From contig JANDJZ010000079.1 in the NCBI GenBank assembly GCA_027943245.1, positions 62,001-126,000 of the forward strand: a stretch of DNA of 64,000 nt, written 5' to 3'. The position numbers were made by a program, and so were the translations under genes. The notes below the pieces were generated by a model, which made no database searches, had not been told where the DNA came from, and saw only the letters and a list, made by a program, of their open reading frames with translations. The stretch is from Acanthamoeba sp. SK_2022b. Its lineage: Eukaryota > Discosea > Longamoebia > Acanthamoebidae. Below, piece by piece: positions 12,501 through 25,071 of this stretch (positions are counted from its first letter, which is position 1; each line of letters starts with the position of its first letter).

Positions 12501-13736
12501 GCCGTGTCAATGAAGATCTCTTTGGCCATCAGACGCAACCGCGCCGAATCCTTTTCCACCAGCAAACGGCCCAGTTTGTTGAAGAAGTCCTACACACAAT
12601 CGACCGACCGACGGTCAGTTGGTGAAAGTAACGCAGCGTTGGTGGATGTTGGAAAAGCCTGGTACCTGTCGATACCTTGCGGTGTGCTGCCATTGGGCCA
12701 GCAGCGGATGCTATAGAAGCTTTGAGGTGAGAAAGAGGCCCAAGAATGCGCTCGCCACCGCGCTGGGGGGGGGGGCAATCTGCGAGAGTTCAGGCATAGG
12801 CGTACCATGGCGAGGTTGAGGTAAAGTTGCATCACGGGTCGCAGGATGGGCATGCTCTCGTCCGCGAGCGGCAGAGACGTGCACAGATATCCGCACAGAT
12901 CGAACAAGAACTGGGCGGTGTCATTGTCCACCGCCTCCTCTCCCTCTTCCTCCGCTTCCTCATTGTCTCTATCACCGCCGCTTCCCTCTTTGCTCGCCTC
13001 CTCGCGTTGCGTCGGTTGATGTTCCCTGTGGCCGTGTGGTCGGCTGTAGCAGAGCATGGAGCGGGCGTGGAGCGGGTGCAGCGTCCAGTCGACGAGCATG
13101 CAGAGAATGATGTGTAGCAGGGAGTTGGGCCGGCGCGAGCGAGGCGACGAATCGGACGACAGCCAGGCGTCGACGGAGAGGCTGCGCAGGCGAGTGCCGG
13201 CCGGGGTCGGGTAGGCGACCTCTAGAAACTGCGACCTGAAGGAGACCCACCACGTCCGGAACGAGCGTCGATCGCCGGCGCTGTTGACGAACGCGAGGAA
13301 GATCCCGAGCAGCTGCACCGCCTCCTCCTCGCTCATGACTGTCTCAGCACAATCAGCATCGGGAAGTGTGAGGAGCGGGTGGCTGCGTGTAATATGGGTG
13401 GGGTGAGAGGTTCAAACCATCGCTCACTCCCTTGCACGGGTACAGGACGGAGGCCAGCAGAGAGCGATAGAAGGCGTGGCTGTGGCTAGCGAAGAACACT
13501 CTCTGCCCCTCGGCAGTCGAGCACCCCTCTACGCAAAACGGCGAGAGAGCAAGGAAAAGATGAATGAGGAACTCAATTAACGATCGGCAAGATTGAAAGG
13601 AAGAGAGAGGGGCACCGAGGATTTCGACAAAGGACAGAGGCCGCAGCCTCTCTCCGTTTTCGTCCACGACGTACTCTTTGAGCTCCATCGTGCTCCCGCG
13701 TCTGCGGTGGCCGCGTTTGGCCCCGGAGGCTTCCAT
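6571..13736 (-). CDS. RALGAPB: RalGAP-beta-like RapGAP protein with C-terminal leucine-rich repeats
   Basis: Many-exon gene for about 1,700 residues. The ATG at 13736 begins MEASGAKRGHRRRGS. Long helical, HEAT-like segments follow, for example at 13336-12800, 12213-12020, 11680-11540, 10920-10330 and 10090-9730. The Rap/Ran-GAP region lies at about 8950-7750: KVGVVYVGPGQDNQMDILAN (8790-8730), MFHVGPFFPTDPDD, KRHIGNDELNIVW (about 8365) and PLQDGMIVPMQSLATLVRW. Order and wording resemble the beta subunit of the Ral GAP complex, including an upstream VTTVQVHNGTGSFGY segment. In that family the beta subunit partners a catalytic alpha subunit to turn off Ral-type GTPases. A last exon (7734-6571, phase 0) adds 387 residues with three to four LRRs and a Cys-x2-Cys pair (ECSVCG), which is unusual. 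N-terminal exon edges are approximate. The RapGAP assignment is firm; the beta rather than alpha or TSC2 assignment rests on remembered motifs. Confidence 0.8.
8135..8198. repeat. GGTGT pentanucleotide tandem repeat in RalGAP-like intron
   Basis: About 12 near-perfect units of GTGGT/GGTGT with one GTG slip near 8163. It lies in the intron between the KRHIGNDELNIVW exon and the QKPEPLLWGPL exon. On the coding (minus) strand it reads as CACCA-type units. Confidence 0.95.
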
Positions 13737-13953
13737 CTGGAGACTCGGCTGAAGCCGTTAGATTCCCGTAGTGGCCCGAGCTCTTTTTTGCTTGCTTAGC
13801 GCCTTGCCTATGTTTGGGCTTCTCCTACACCTCATCTTTTCTCTCCCTCTTTTCCTTCATCTTCCAGTCGCTCTTTAGATTTTGGCGCGAAAACCTTCCA
13901 CCAAATCTTTGTTGCGGATACATCTGCAAACCCAATTTGCAGTCTCACGAAGC

Positions 13954-16900
13954 ATGAGCCGGTCGTCGCCCCAGCGGTCTCTTCTTTCCTATTTCTCTCC
14001 GAGTTCATCTCCATCTTCGTCGCCAGCCTCACGAAAGCGATCGCGACCAGATGAGGAAAACGGTGCCTCGACGCCAAGCACAAGCGGCAGTGCCAACAGC
14101 GGCGTTGAAAGTGAGGCCGAACGGAAGAAGGTCGCAACTCGACGGACCGGCAAGACAGTGAGCGCAAGCCCTGTCAGGCCTTCGCCCTTGCGTCAACGCA
14201 CCTCACCACGCCAGCCCCCCGCCAAGCGTGCACGCAAGGCTGAGGCGGATGAAGACGAAGAGGGGCAGGAAGAGCTGCCGTCTGAGAAGAAGGCTGCATT
14301 GGCTTCATCGCCGGCGCCCGCTTCTCCACTGACGCCGTATCGTGGCTCGCGCGGCACCGGCGGTGGACGTCGCGTGCGGTCCATCAAGCTCGAGGAGGAA
14401 GAAGACAATGATGACGAAGTGCAGGAAGAGGATGATGACTATCAGCCCATGGAAGAAGTCGAAGACGAAGACCACGACGAGGACCACGAAGTCGACAACA
14501 AAAGGAAGCCAGCCCAGAGAAGAGCAAAGAGAGAAGAGGATAATGATGATGATGCAGGAGGCGAAAGCAGTGTGGTGCACTCGGCGCTGCCCAAACAAAA
14601 GAAGGAAGAACCGATGGACGACGAGAGAAACGGGAGCCGGGCACTGGCCGAGGGAGAGGCCGTGACACGCGATAGCGTCAGCGCGTTGGCGTTCAAGCGT
14701 GGCGCGCAGCGTACGAAGGAGGAGCGTGCCGAACGGGTGAGGGAGGTCCTCGGCCGTCCGGCGCTCGCGCTCCTCCCGGATGCCGCCGAGACCGAGACCG
14801 AGGCCAACGCGCCAACCAAGGCGAACGGCGGGAAGACGCTCTTCCGCGAGAAGCACCGCCACTGGCTCGCCGAGGCCAACCAGAAGGACGTCCAGGGGCG
14901 CTCCCGCGACGACCCCGCCTACGACCCCTCGACCCTCTTCATTCCACGCAAGGCACGCACAACGCCCTGCCTACTGAAAGAGAGGGAGAGTTTCAAATTG
15001 GTTTGATTGACGTTGACCTCCGCCTCGCAGGACTTGGACGGGATGAACACATTTCAGAAGCAGTACTGGGAAATCAAGAAGCAGCACTGGGACAAGATCA
15101 TCTTCTGCAGAAACGGCGTGTTTTGGGGTTCGCGTTCCTCCTTTTGTCACTGCGGCAGGCCTGGTCTGGCTTACTGTTGTTTGGGGGGGGGGTTGTCGAT
15201 ACGATAGAGCTGTACGAGAAGGATGCCGAGATCAGCCATAGGTTGCTGGACATCAAGCTGGCCGACCCCGGCGCGATGGGCATGCTGACGGCCGGCGTCT
15301 TCGAGAACGCCTTCGATCCCTACGCCGCCAAGCTCATCGCGCTCGGCTACAAGGTGGTCAAGGTAGAGCAGATGCGGGCCAATACCAAGAGCTCCGAGAA
15401 GAAGAATCGACCCAAGGACGTCATCACGCGCCAAGTGACGCGCATCCTGAGCCCCGGTACGCTGGTGGACGACATCTACATCGACGACGAGCGTGCGATC
15501 TACCTGTTGGCCGTCAAGGAGAAGTGGGACTCCTCCGGCGATGGCCTGCCCTCGTACGGCGTGTGCTTTGTTGACACGGCCACCGGTACGGCTACCAGCG
15601 ACGATGCGTATCTCGCCCACACATCTCGAGCGCTTGTCGCTTATCGTGAGCTTTGGGGGGGGGGCTAGGGGAGGTAAACGTGGGGCAGTTCCAGGACGAC
15701 CGTGACCGCACTCAGTTCGAGACCTTGCTGTTGCAGATCAAGCCGCGCGAAATCCTCTACGAGAAGGAGGGGCCCACCGCCCTGTGCTCTCCGCAGACAC
15801 TGCAACTCGTATGCTTGTCTTTCCTCCCCCCGCCTGCTCTCGCACTGTAGTAGTTGATCCAGGCGCGTGCGTGTATATTCAGATCAAACGAAACGTGAAT
15901 CAGCCGATGCTCACCAGGCGCCGGCCGGGAGATCAGTTCTGGAACGCGAGCACGACGGCCGACTTTCTCGAGGGCGCGGGCTACTTTGATGGGAAGGAGG
16001 GCGGCGAGGTCGGGTGGCCGTCGGCGCTGTCCCAGCTGATGAAGGACCACCGTGAGGCGAAGGAGGGCAGCGAGCTGTGCCTCTCCGCGCTGGGCGGGGT
16101 GGTGTCCTACCTGAAGGAGCTCTACCTCGACAAGGAGGTGCTCGCCCAGGGACGCATCAAGACCTACTCCGGGGCCACCTTCGACTCTCCCCACCTCGTT
16201 CTCGACTCCAAGACCATCAAGAACCTCGAGATCTTTGAGAACACCGTCGACGGCAAGGTTCGTCGTAATAACGCCCTCCGCATCGCACACTACACTCTCC
16301 ATATATACTCGAAGCACCACGCGACGCGTTGGCTGAAGGGTTGCTGTATGGTGCGCAACAGACGGAGGGCACGCTGCTGAAGCTGATGGACCACTGCTCC
16401 ACGCCCTTTGGCAAGCGGCTGTTCAAGAGGTGGCTGGCGATGCCCCTCAAGCGAATTCCAGAGATCGAGGAGCGGCAGAACGCCGTGGAGGACTTCAACG
16501 GCAGCGACGACCATTCGGTGACACTCAAGGACGCCGTCGCCCTGAACCTCAAAGGTTGAACAGTGTCCTCGCCCACAGCGCCTGCGGCCACCCGGGCCTT
16601 TTTTCCACTGCTGACCACCACGGGTGGTGCTGCACGACAGGCCTGCCCGACCTGGAACGGACCGTGTCGCGCATTCATGCGGGCTCGTCCCCCATCCTCA
16701 CCTTCCTCAGCACCCTCGATGCGTTCGATAGTCTGTGGGTACTGCCCACCGCCGTCTCGCCTATGTGTGGGCGCGTTGTGGGGATACTTTGCATTTGCTC
16801 ATGTGCTTCCGGTTCGCCGCATGTCCAGGGCATGGTGAGCGAGTTGCAACCGCTTATTGGTCGACTCCGAAGCAAACGCCTGGCCTTCCTGCTGACCATC

Positions 16901-19226
16901 GGGAAGGGCTTCCCCAACATCGCCCCCTACCTCGAGTTCTTTTCGCGGGCCTTTGACCGCGATCAAGCCAAGAGCGAGCAGGCACGCAGCTCCCCCCCCC
17001 CCTCTCCTCAGGCCACGCAGCGAATAGCGCTGATGCGGCGGGCGATCTCACGCGTCTATGCTTCACAGCGATTGATACTGCGTCCGGGGGTCGATGAGGA
17101 GTTCGACGCGGCGAGGGCCAAGGTGGAGGACATCGAACAGCAGCTGCAGCAGTACATCGAGGAACTAAAGAAGGAGGTGGGAATACCCGACATGGCCTAC
17201 GCCACCGTCCGCAACAAGGAATACCTCCTCGGTACTTGCCTCGCCGCTACCCCCAGCCCCCACCTACATGACTCGCTCAGTAACGACGCTTGACGCTGTG
17301 GTCCTATAAAACAAACGACCAGAGATTCCGGTGACACCCAAGTACGACGCTGTGATCAACCGCCACAAGGACACGTTCATCGCCGTGAATGTGACCAAGA
17401 ACGTGGGCCGGTACTGGACGCCCACTATATCGGGCCTCTTTGCCGAGCTGGAGAAGGCTCGAACGGACCTGGAACGTACGTGCGCTGCCGGTGCCCGTGA
17501 GTGCGTGAGCTTAAGCCCAAGAGTTCATCACCGTCCCTGTGGCGTCACTGCAGGCTGCCGTCTGGGCTTGTTTGCGCGCAACCAGCAAAAGTTTTCAGAG
17601 AACCATCGCGAGTGGTTCGTCACTGTACCACACACGCGCGCGCGCTATGGTGCAGAATATCTGAACGGGGTCCTCCGCCCTCACAGGTCGCTGGCAGTCG
17701 CCTGTATCGCCGAAGTGGACTGCTTGCATTCACTAGCGATCACCAGCGCTTCGTTGGGAGGTGTACCTCCGCACTTCCCCACCACCATTACACTGGTTGG
17801 CATGTCTGACCACAATCTCCTCCCGGAATGGTGAACTCGCGCTCAGAGCCCGTCTGTCGTCCGTCGTTCGTCGAGGCCAAGGACGCCTTCTTCGAGGCCG
17901 AGGAGATGCGGCACCCGTGCATCACCCCCAAGATCGGCGACGAATTCATTCCCAACACCCTGCGCCTGGGCCACCCCCATCAGCCGCTCATCCTCCTGAC
18001 CGGTTCGTATCCCCGTTTGGCCTCTTTGCCCCGCGTAGCCACCGCACGCCGCATTGCCTGCTGACACCGTCGATGGCCGTGGACCGGGTCAGGCCCGAAC
18101 ATGGGCGGCAAGTCCACGCTGCTGCGAGAGACGTGCGTGCTGGCCATCATCGCCCAGCTAGGCTGCTTCGTGCCAGCCGCTTCCTGCCGCCTCTCCCCCG
18201 TAGACCGCATCTTCACTCGAATCGGTGCGGCCTCGCCCTTGTTCACCACTACACTCGCTCGCTTTCCTCCGTCTGGCCGTGAGCACCTCCCCCTCCCCGT
18301 TTGCTGATATCAACGTGTGTGTGCGCGCGCGTAGGCGCCAATGACAACATCATGGCGGGACAGAGCACGTTCATGATCGAGCTGCAGGAGACGGCGACCA
18401 TACTGCAGCACGCCACCCCTTCCTCGCTGGTGATCCTCGACGAACTCGGCCGAGGCACCGCCACCTTTGACGGGTACGCGTCCTCCTCTCTTACTGGCCC
18501 TTCGCCAGCTGGCCTCACAAGCATGCGCCCCCGGGGGAGCACGGCAGCTACTCGATAGCCTACGCGGTGCTGGAGCACCTGTCGCGAAAGGTGGGCTGCC
18601 GCACGCTGTTCTCCACGCACTACCACATGCTCACGGAGGAGGTCGTCCGCAACCCGCACATCGCCCTCAAGCACATGTCCTGCCGCATAGACGACGACCG
18701 GTACCTGTCCCGGTACAGATGGTAACTAGGGGGGATACTTGCTCACCTCGTGGGCCATTGCTTGCCTGCTTGCGTGCAGGAAGGAGGTGACCTTCCTGTA
18801 CAAGGTGGCCGACGGAGTTTGCCCCAAGAGCTATGGCATGAACGTCGCTCGCATGGCGGTAAGCGATGGCTCCCTCTTCCCCGCCCGTGCGTAGGATCTG
18901 ATGTGGGGGCGGGACAGGGCGTGAACGAGGAGATCGTGGCAAGTGCAGAGAAGATCGCCCAGAAGTTCGAGGGCGAGCTGGCCATCGACCTACAGCGCAT
19001 GGAGACAGATGATGCCGAGCGAGAGGAGGCCAGCAACAGCGAGGCCGGCGATGATGAAATGGAGGCGACAGAGGAGCCAGCTGAGGCACAGGAGTTTGGA
19101 GCGGACGAGAAGGCGCGGGTGGAGGAGATCGCCCGCCTGCTACGCGAGGAGGAGGAGAAAGGCGTGGCCGGCAGGATGGCCGCCTTTGCTCGCCTCGTCG
19201 GCCTCTGGACACAAGCAAGCCACTGA
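13954..19226 (+). CDS. MSH6: DNA mismatch repair protein MSH6
   Basis: Subunit of the nuclear MSH2-MSH6 (MutS-alpha) heterodimer that recognises mispairs. The ATG at 13954 opens [15 protein letters not shown], where QRSLLSYF is a canonical PCNA-binding box; a disordered acidic linker of about 300 residues follows. Exon 1 ends at 14952 and exon 2 is 15031-15127. Mismatch-binding domain I reads [15 protein letters not shown], so the usual Phe-Tyr-Glu is Phe-Trp-Glu. Connector, lever and clamp regions run to about 18000 ([33 protein letters not shown]). The ATPase domain has Walker [13 protein letters not shown] (about 18097), [12 protein letters not shown], Walker [16 protein letters not shown] (about 18430-18475) and the STHYHML switch. 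The stop at 19226 follows [13 protein letters not shown]. An upstream in-frame ATG at 13882 lies before the PIP box and is less likely. The gene is divergent from the RalGAP-like gene, with 217 bp between start codons. Confidence 0.93.
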
Positions 19227-19381
19227 TGGCCAGCCTCTGAAGAGGCCTGCCCTCCCCAGAGTCACACATCATGCTTCTACGCAACATGTAAGGGAAGACA
19301 CAAAGACATGTTGTAGTTGGTTGTTTAGAGGTCGGCAGGAAGCTGTGTACAGGGAAGGAGGGAAGGGTGGGGTGAAGAGCT

Positions 19382-19504
19382 CTAGACGTTCTTCCACACG
19401 CCCCGGTTGTTCTTGACCACCATGACTCCCAGCGGCAACACGATGCCGACAAGCATGATGGCCGCGCCCAGAAGATACGATAACAAGTCGGGTGAACTCA
19501 CCAT
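19382..19504 (-). CDS. 40-residue single-pass membrane microprotein
   Basis: Open frame of 40 codons plus TAG, too short for a usual ORF list. It starts at the ATG at 19504 (context GCGATGG) and ends in VKNNRGVWKNV. A single hydrophobic span (about residues 10-30: YLLGAAIMLVGIVLPLGVMV) is preceded by a short polar N-terminus and followed by a basic tail, which predicts a C-tail in the cytosol. It is not recognised as OST4, TMEM258, Kish or another named small subunit. Its shape resembles conserved eukaryotic small integral membrane proteins from memory only. A CAG acceptor-like site lies just upstream (about 19511), so the 5' UTR or a short N-terminal exon may be spliced. It lies about 155 bp beyond the MSH6 stop on the opposite strand. 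No function is assigned. Confidence 0.55.
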   Translation of the reverse strand: MVSSPDLLSYLLGAAIMLVGIVLPLGVMVVKNNRGVWKNV

Positions 19505-20030
19505 CGCCAGCACTGTGATCGCACCACATAATTACGTAAATTATTGTGATAATAATCGTGCATCAACAAACCAACTTTCGTCAGAGGGAGGAAGACGCTC
19601 CTACCACAAAATTCAAGAGTGGAAGATAAGAGTGGGAGATTTGCTTCGTTGTTGTTTTTGTTTTCTCTTCTGGAAATGGGGCCGAAGAACAAAACTTTTC
19701 CCAAGTCGTTCATATTTAGCATACCAGCAATACTGCTCGGGCACGAGGGGTAGAAATCTCTTATTGTATTGCTCTCCGGCCATTTGCACACAAACCAGTC
19801 GCGTACCACACCTAGCACGAAATGAACACCAGCGCGGAAGGTACGCTTGTGTAAGTTTTTTTGTTCTTGGTCCATTTTTTCAATTTATTATTTTTTCCGT
19901 CGAAGCATCTTCGGCAATGCATGGTGATTTTAGCGCTAATCGAGCCAGATGTGCCTCACGCGCAAGACATGCACACGGTCAAGTTATGACTGACAGCTTT
20001 TCTTGTGTATCAAAGGAGTGGGTGCTCTGG
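19505..20030 (+). other. Intergenic stretch without convincing coding exon
   Basis: About 525 bp between the microprotein and the first recognisable IPP isomerase exon. It is AT-richer than its neighbours, with several T runs around 19856-19900. It probably holds the microprotein's upstream region on the minus strand and the promoter, 5' UTR or a small first exon of IPP isomerase on the plus strand. A plus-strand frame through 19986-20030 (MTDSFSCVSK) could be part of that first exon but matches nothing known. Confidence 0.5.
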
Positions 20031-20059
20031 CGTGGGCTGATGCCGACCAGGTGCGTCTC

Positions 20060-21247
<1,188 letters not shown>

Positions 21248-21419
21248 CCCACCACCCGAGTCTGTCATGACTATCGCTTCACCCGCATCGGTGTAGCGCC
21301 CCTCGTCCTCCTTTTTTTTTTCAATTTATTTATTTAGTGCTTCAACAAGAGAGCGGCGCGTGCGTCCGTTCACTAGACAACGCTTCTACTGAGGAGGCTC
21401 CCCTCGGGCTGTGCCACTC

Positions 21420-24400
21420 TCAGTGACCAAATCGGAGGCGCTCGGCAAGGAGGGACATGTGGGAGTCGTAGGTGGTCGTGGGCAGCGATGCGAGCGCGGT
21501 CACCAGCTCGTCCGTGTATTTACAGAACTTGTCCCTGAGCTGCTCGATGGAGGCCTGGTATTTGGCGCTCTCCACCACAGCCCGAACGCTGGCCGCCGAT
21601 TCCTGGGGCAAATGGCGTGTGCGTGCGGTGCGTTGAATTGGGCGGACTAGGGCTGCGGCTGCTGCTCGGGTGGCTCGTACCTTCATCTTGGCGCTGCGCT
21701 GCTTCAGCGAGAGGTTGACGCTCAGGGCGGTGTCGGTGGAGTCGATGTGTTTGGCACAGGTCGTCATGTAGCTGGTGAAGACGTGGCACGCCGTCAACGC
21801 GCGATCCACCATCTGCACGCGTGAGAGCAGGGGAGTGAGTGGACAGGCCAAGGGTTCGTTGTGGAGAGGATGCGCGAGTGGAGAACCTTGAAGAGCTTGA
21901 TGTCGGTCAACAGACACTGGCGCAGGCTCGAGTTGATGCAATCGTTGTGGAAGCTCAGGATCTGCTCCACGGTGGCCGCCTCCCGCACGCGCCCCTCAAG
22001 CAGCCGCCAATTGGGCTCGACGACGTCCAGCAGGAAATACCTCTCCAGGGTCGTTACAACGTGCAGCATTCTGGCCACACCGCGCGCATGCAGCCAACGC
22101 CCCAAAGGCAAGTCAGAGAGGCTACACCCATACTAGCGGTGGGGGATTGGGGGGAGGGTTACCGCTGCCGCAGGAGGAAGGTCTTGGTGAGGAGGGCTCG
22201 CACTTGGGGCAGCTCTTTCATCGACTGGTGCCAGAGCCAGGAGCTGTCCAGGCCGTTCCTGACGCGCTTGCAGTAGAACAGCAGGCGGAAGAGCAGCTGG
22301 TACTGCGTCAACGCCTTCCTGCTCAGCACGAGCGAGACCGGCCACTGGGCCTTGTAGTCGAGTGTGAAGCAACCGAAACCTGTGTAGAACCAGACCCGGT
22401 CATAGCTTGCCGGTTGTATGCCGGCGAGTGCAGCAATGTGTACCGGTGAGCTTGGAGTCCTTCTCCTTGGCAGCGACCGTGGTGTTGAGGATGGTCTTGT
22501 TGTCCTCGGGCGGGGGCGCGTGGATGAGCGACAGCTGCGTAGAAAGCGAGTGCGAGAGGAGAGCGAGCTTGAGATTGTCCTTGTTGACGTCCTCCACCCC
22601 GTCCAGCGCGATGTCCAACTTCGACTTGAGCTTCCACTCGGCGATCTTTGCGCACTAGTCAAGGTACGTCATAAATCCAGCAACCATGGGAGGAAGAGAA
22701 GGCAAGAGAAGAGAGGGGAGGGGGCGAAAGAGGATATCATTGAACTTCTTGTTCAGTTCGTCCTGCGCCAGCTCCATGAAATTCTCCACCCAGTTGCCTT
22801 GCTCCAGAAGGAAGTACTGTTTCAATGACCTGCACGCGTCCATGTCAGCAACGTTGAGCACGCTCGTGACCGCTGCCTGTACAACCATGTCACAGGGCGA
22901 GTAGTATACCTCAGATGCGAGATAAGTTCGGATTTGTGGACGATCAGGTCGAGAAGCTGTGCATTCGCCCAGCCGTGCACGGCCTCAACTCTCTCGATGA
23001 CCTCTCGCTCGTTGTGGGTCGATTCCACGGGGCGCGCATTGGGTGGCGAAATGGTGAGCCCACATTCGCGGATCGCGTTCAGGTACTTGCCGGTGAGCAG
23101 AATCCTGCACACGTCGGTGGTGCAACAGGTGAGCACCCGGGGCGGTGCAAAATGGCGCACACGAGATCAGCGCACTTACCTCGGAGCAGATCGCTGCAAG
23201 AACGACGGGATGCATGAAACATCCCTGAGTGTGTATCGCTCTTCCCTGCAAATGGCCGCGTCGCCACCCGCTCTCGCTTAGTTTGGTCATCACCGACTGG
23301 CCTTACAGGAGAGGAGATCGTGTTGGTACCAGTAGGCGTCGTTAAAGTCAGTGGAGATATCGTTTTTTGACACATCGCGGTTCTCCATGACTAGAAACTC
23401 GTGGTAAGGGTCGTTGATCACACCCTTCATGATCCACTCCTGTAGCATGGCCATGTACGGCGCGCAGGTCTCTCGAAGCAGATAGTGGATCACGGCCTGC
23501 ACCGTCTCATCACTTAACTAATATTAACAAATGAAAATAGGAGACGATCGCATGTGGTCTGCTTGGGTGTCGTATGTGGGGTGGACTCTCTGGGATCGTG
23601 CGTACCCGCTTCTCGTGGTGTAGTATCGATACAAAATGTCGAGTGTGGTGCCTCCAGTGGCCTTCAAGCGGTCGATCTCTTTGGCAAACACGTGGAGCGT
23701 GTCGAAAGTCGCCAGTTGCTTCTGCAGGTAGAGCCACATCGACTGTCGGGCACACCATGATCAGATGAAGGGGAAGTAGTCAAATAAGCCCGAAGCCCAA
23801 ATCAAACGCGCTAAGTCTCATCGTGAACGAGAGAAGAATGAATGAATACGTGAAGTGTGAGCTCCTCGCGATTGTAGAGAGCCTCGAGCTGCGCGATGAA
23901 CGCCAGGTAACGCTGCAGAGCGGGTGCAAGGTCGAAGTGGTACGGTCGTAAGTGGATGGTCAGGCGCGAGGGTTGGCGGTGTACCTTAAGAAGCGATTGC
24001 AGGGCAGAGGCCAGGGCTTGGTTGCACATGCCACGTTCGTACAGGTACTGGTTGTGCACAAACCGCTGCACGTACACGTACTTGCCAAACAGAGGCAGCA
24101 TCATCCGCACGAGGTCGCTGTGCGACCGCTCTGTGGCGTCAAGACGAGCACTGCGATGAGACCTGCAAACCAGGGTGCTTCATCAACGCGTTGTTACTAC
24201 ATACGTAGGCTCTCTGGCAGATAGAACTGTGCCTCTCCGTGATCATCCACCTTGACGCGTATGTACCTGCCCTCCATTCCCTGTCACCCGAATCAGCCAC
24301 AACGCGACGGGTGAGTGTCGCTTTCAAAGCAGCTTCCGCGTTGGGGGAGGTGCGCCGTACAACGGAGACAAAGAGAAGGTCGTTGAGCAATGCGAGCTCC

Positions 24401-24694
24401 TGCACTCGCTGCGGCATGTTCCCCAGCTCGACCCTCTATGCATAAATGCATAAGAAGACGTCAGCGAGGCGACCAAAAGAAAGATAGAGCAGGCAGGAGT
24501 CGAACCAAGAGGGCCGCTTCCTCCACCTCCTGCGACGGGTCATCGGCGTCGGTGGGTTCCGGTCGAAGGAGGAAGCCTCCATTTAAGAAGGGTCGTTCAA
24601 CCAGCCAAGGAGAGGAAGTCATTGTGGCAGCGTTTGCCGCAGCGGTGCTGGCTCGCGAGGGGGGCGCCTTGATGTCCTGCAACTTACTCAGCAT
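21420..24694 (-). CDS. TUBGCP2: Gamma-tubulin complex component 2 (GCP2/Spc97 family)
   Basis: Spc97/Spc98-family protein that forms the gamma-tubulin small complex with GCP3 and nucleates microtubules. About ten exons can be joined. In order they show LLFVSV-GMEGRYIRVKVDD (about 24375-24230, joined across an intron), LPLFGKYVYVQRFVHNQ, YLAFIAQLEALY, LWLYLQKQLATFDTL-type segments (seen as MWLYLQKQLATF, about 23730), YMAMLQEWIMKGVINDPYHEF (23460-23400), GKYLNAIRECG, KQYFLLEQGNWVENFM (about 22830), VSLVLSRKALTQYQLLFRLL (22350-22290), HVVTTLERYFLLDVVEPNW and SLRQCLLTDIKLF. These follow GCP2 rather than GCP3 order and wording. The stop is TGA at 21420. The start is provisional: ATG at 24694 (MLSKLQDIK) lies inside an open stretch reaching back to a possible CAG acceptor near 24757, so an upstream exon may exist. 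The protein appears shorter than animal GCP2 at both ends. Confidence 0.88.
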
Positions 24695-24757
24695 CTCCCG
24701 TGTCGCGGCAGATGCGGCGCGGGCACTTCCCGATGATCGAGAGCCGCTACGCGACTG

Positions 24758-25071
24758 CGCAGGAGGAAAGCAAGGACGCGGTTAAAAGTGGAATTGCCAT
24801 ATCCATACAGGCCAGTGGCGACAAGTAAAAGTACTTTAGTGAGTAGGACTCCTTCCTTGTGTTGGGGAGTCGACTCGATTGGTCGCTGCATCATGGTGTG
24901 GACCAGAAAATCTCCTCTCGATGTGGTCCTCCGCTGCTTTTCCCGCGTTTTTGTTGCCCGCCTCGCATTCCAAACCTGATAAACTCCGGTATTTATTGGT
25001 TTTGCTTTTTGTCTCCCGCATCTTCAGGCGACTGTCGCACAGGCAAAGCAAGCTCAAGATTTTGTAAGAAG
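24758..25071. other. Divergent intergenic region between GCP2 and the repeat protein
   Basis: About 310 bp between two divergently read genes. It includes a T-rich pyrimidine segment at 24935-25025 on the plus strand. It should contain both promoters and perhaps a GCP2 5' exon. No conserved coding block or RNA gene was recognised. Confidence 0.5.

Noticed and set aside
13882..13953. Upstream in-frame ATG for MSH6
   Set aside because: It would add 24 residues before the PCNA-binding box, which normally lies at the extreme N-terminus.
16960..17090. Possible extra MSH6 intron at the poly-C run (about 16992)
   Set aside because: The frame stays open through the run (coding Pro residues) and no GT donor is suitably placed, so it was treated as exon.
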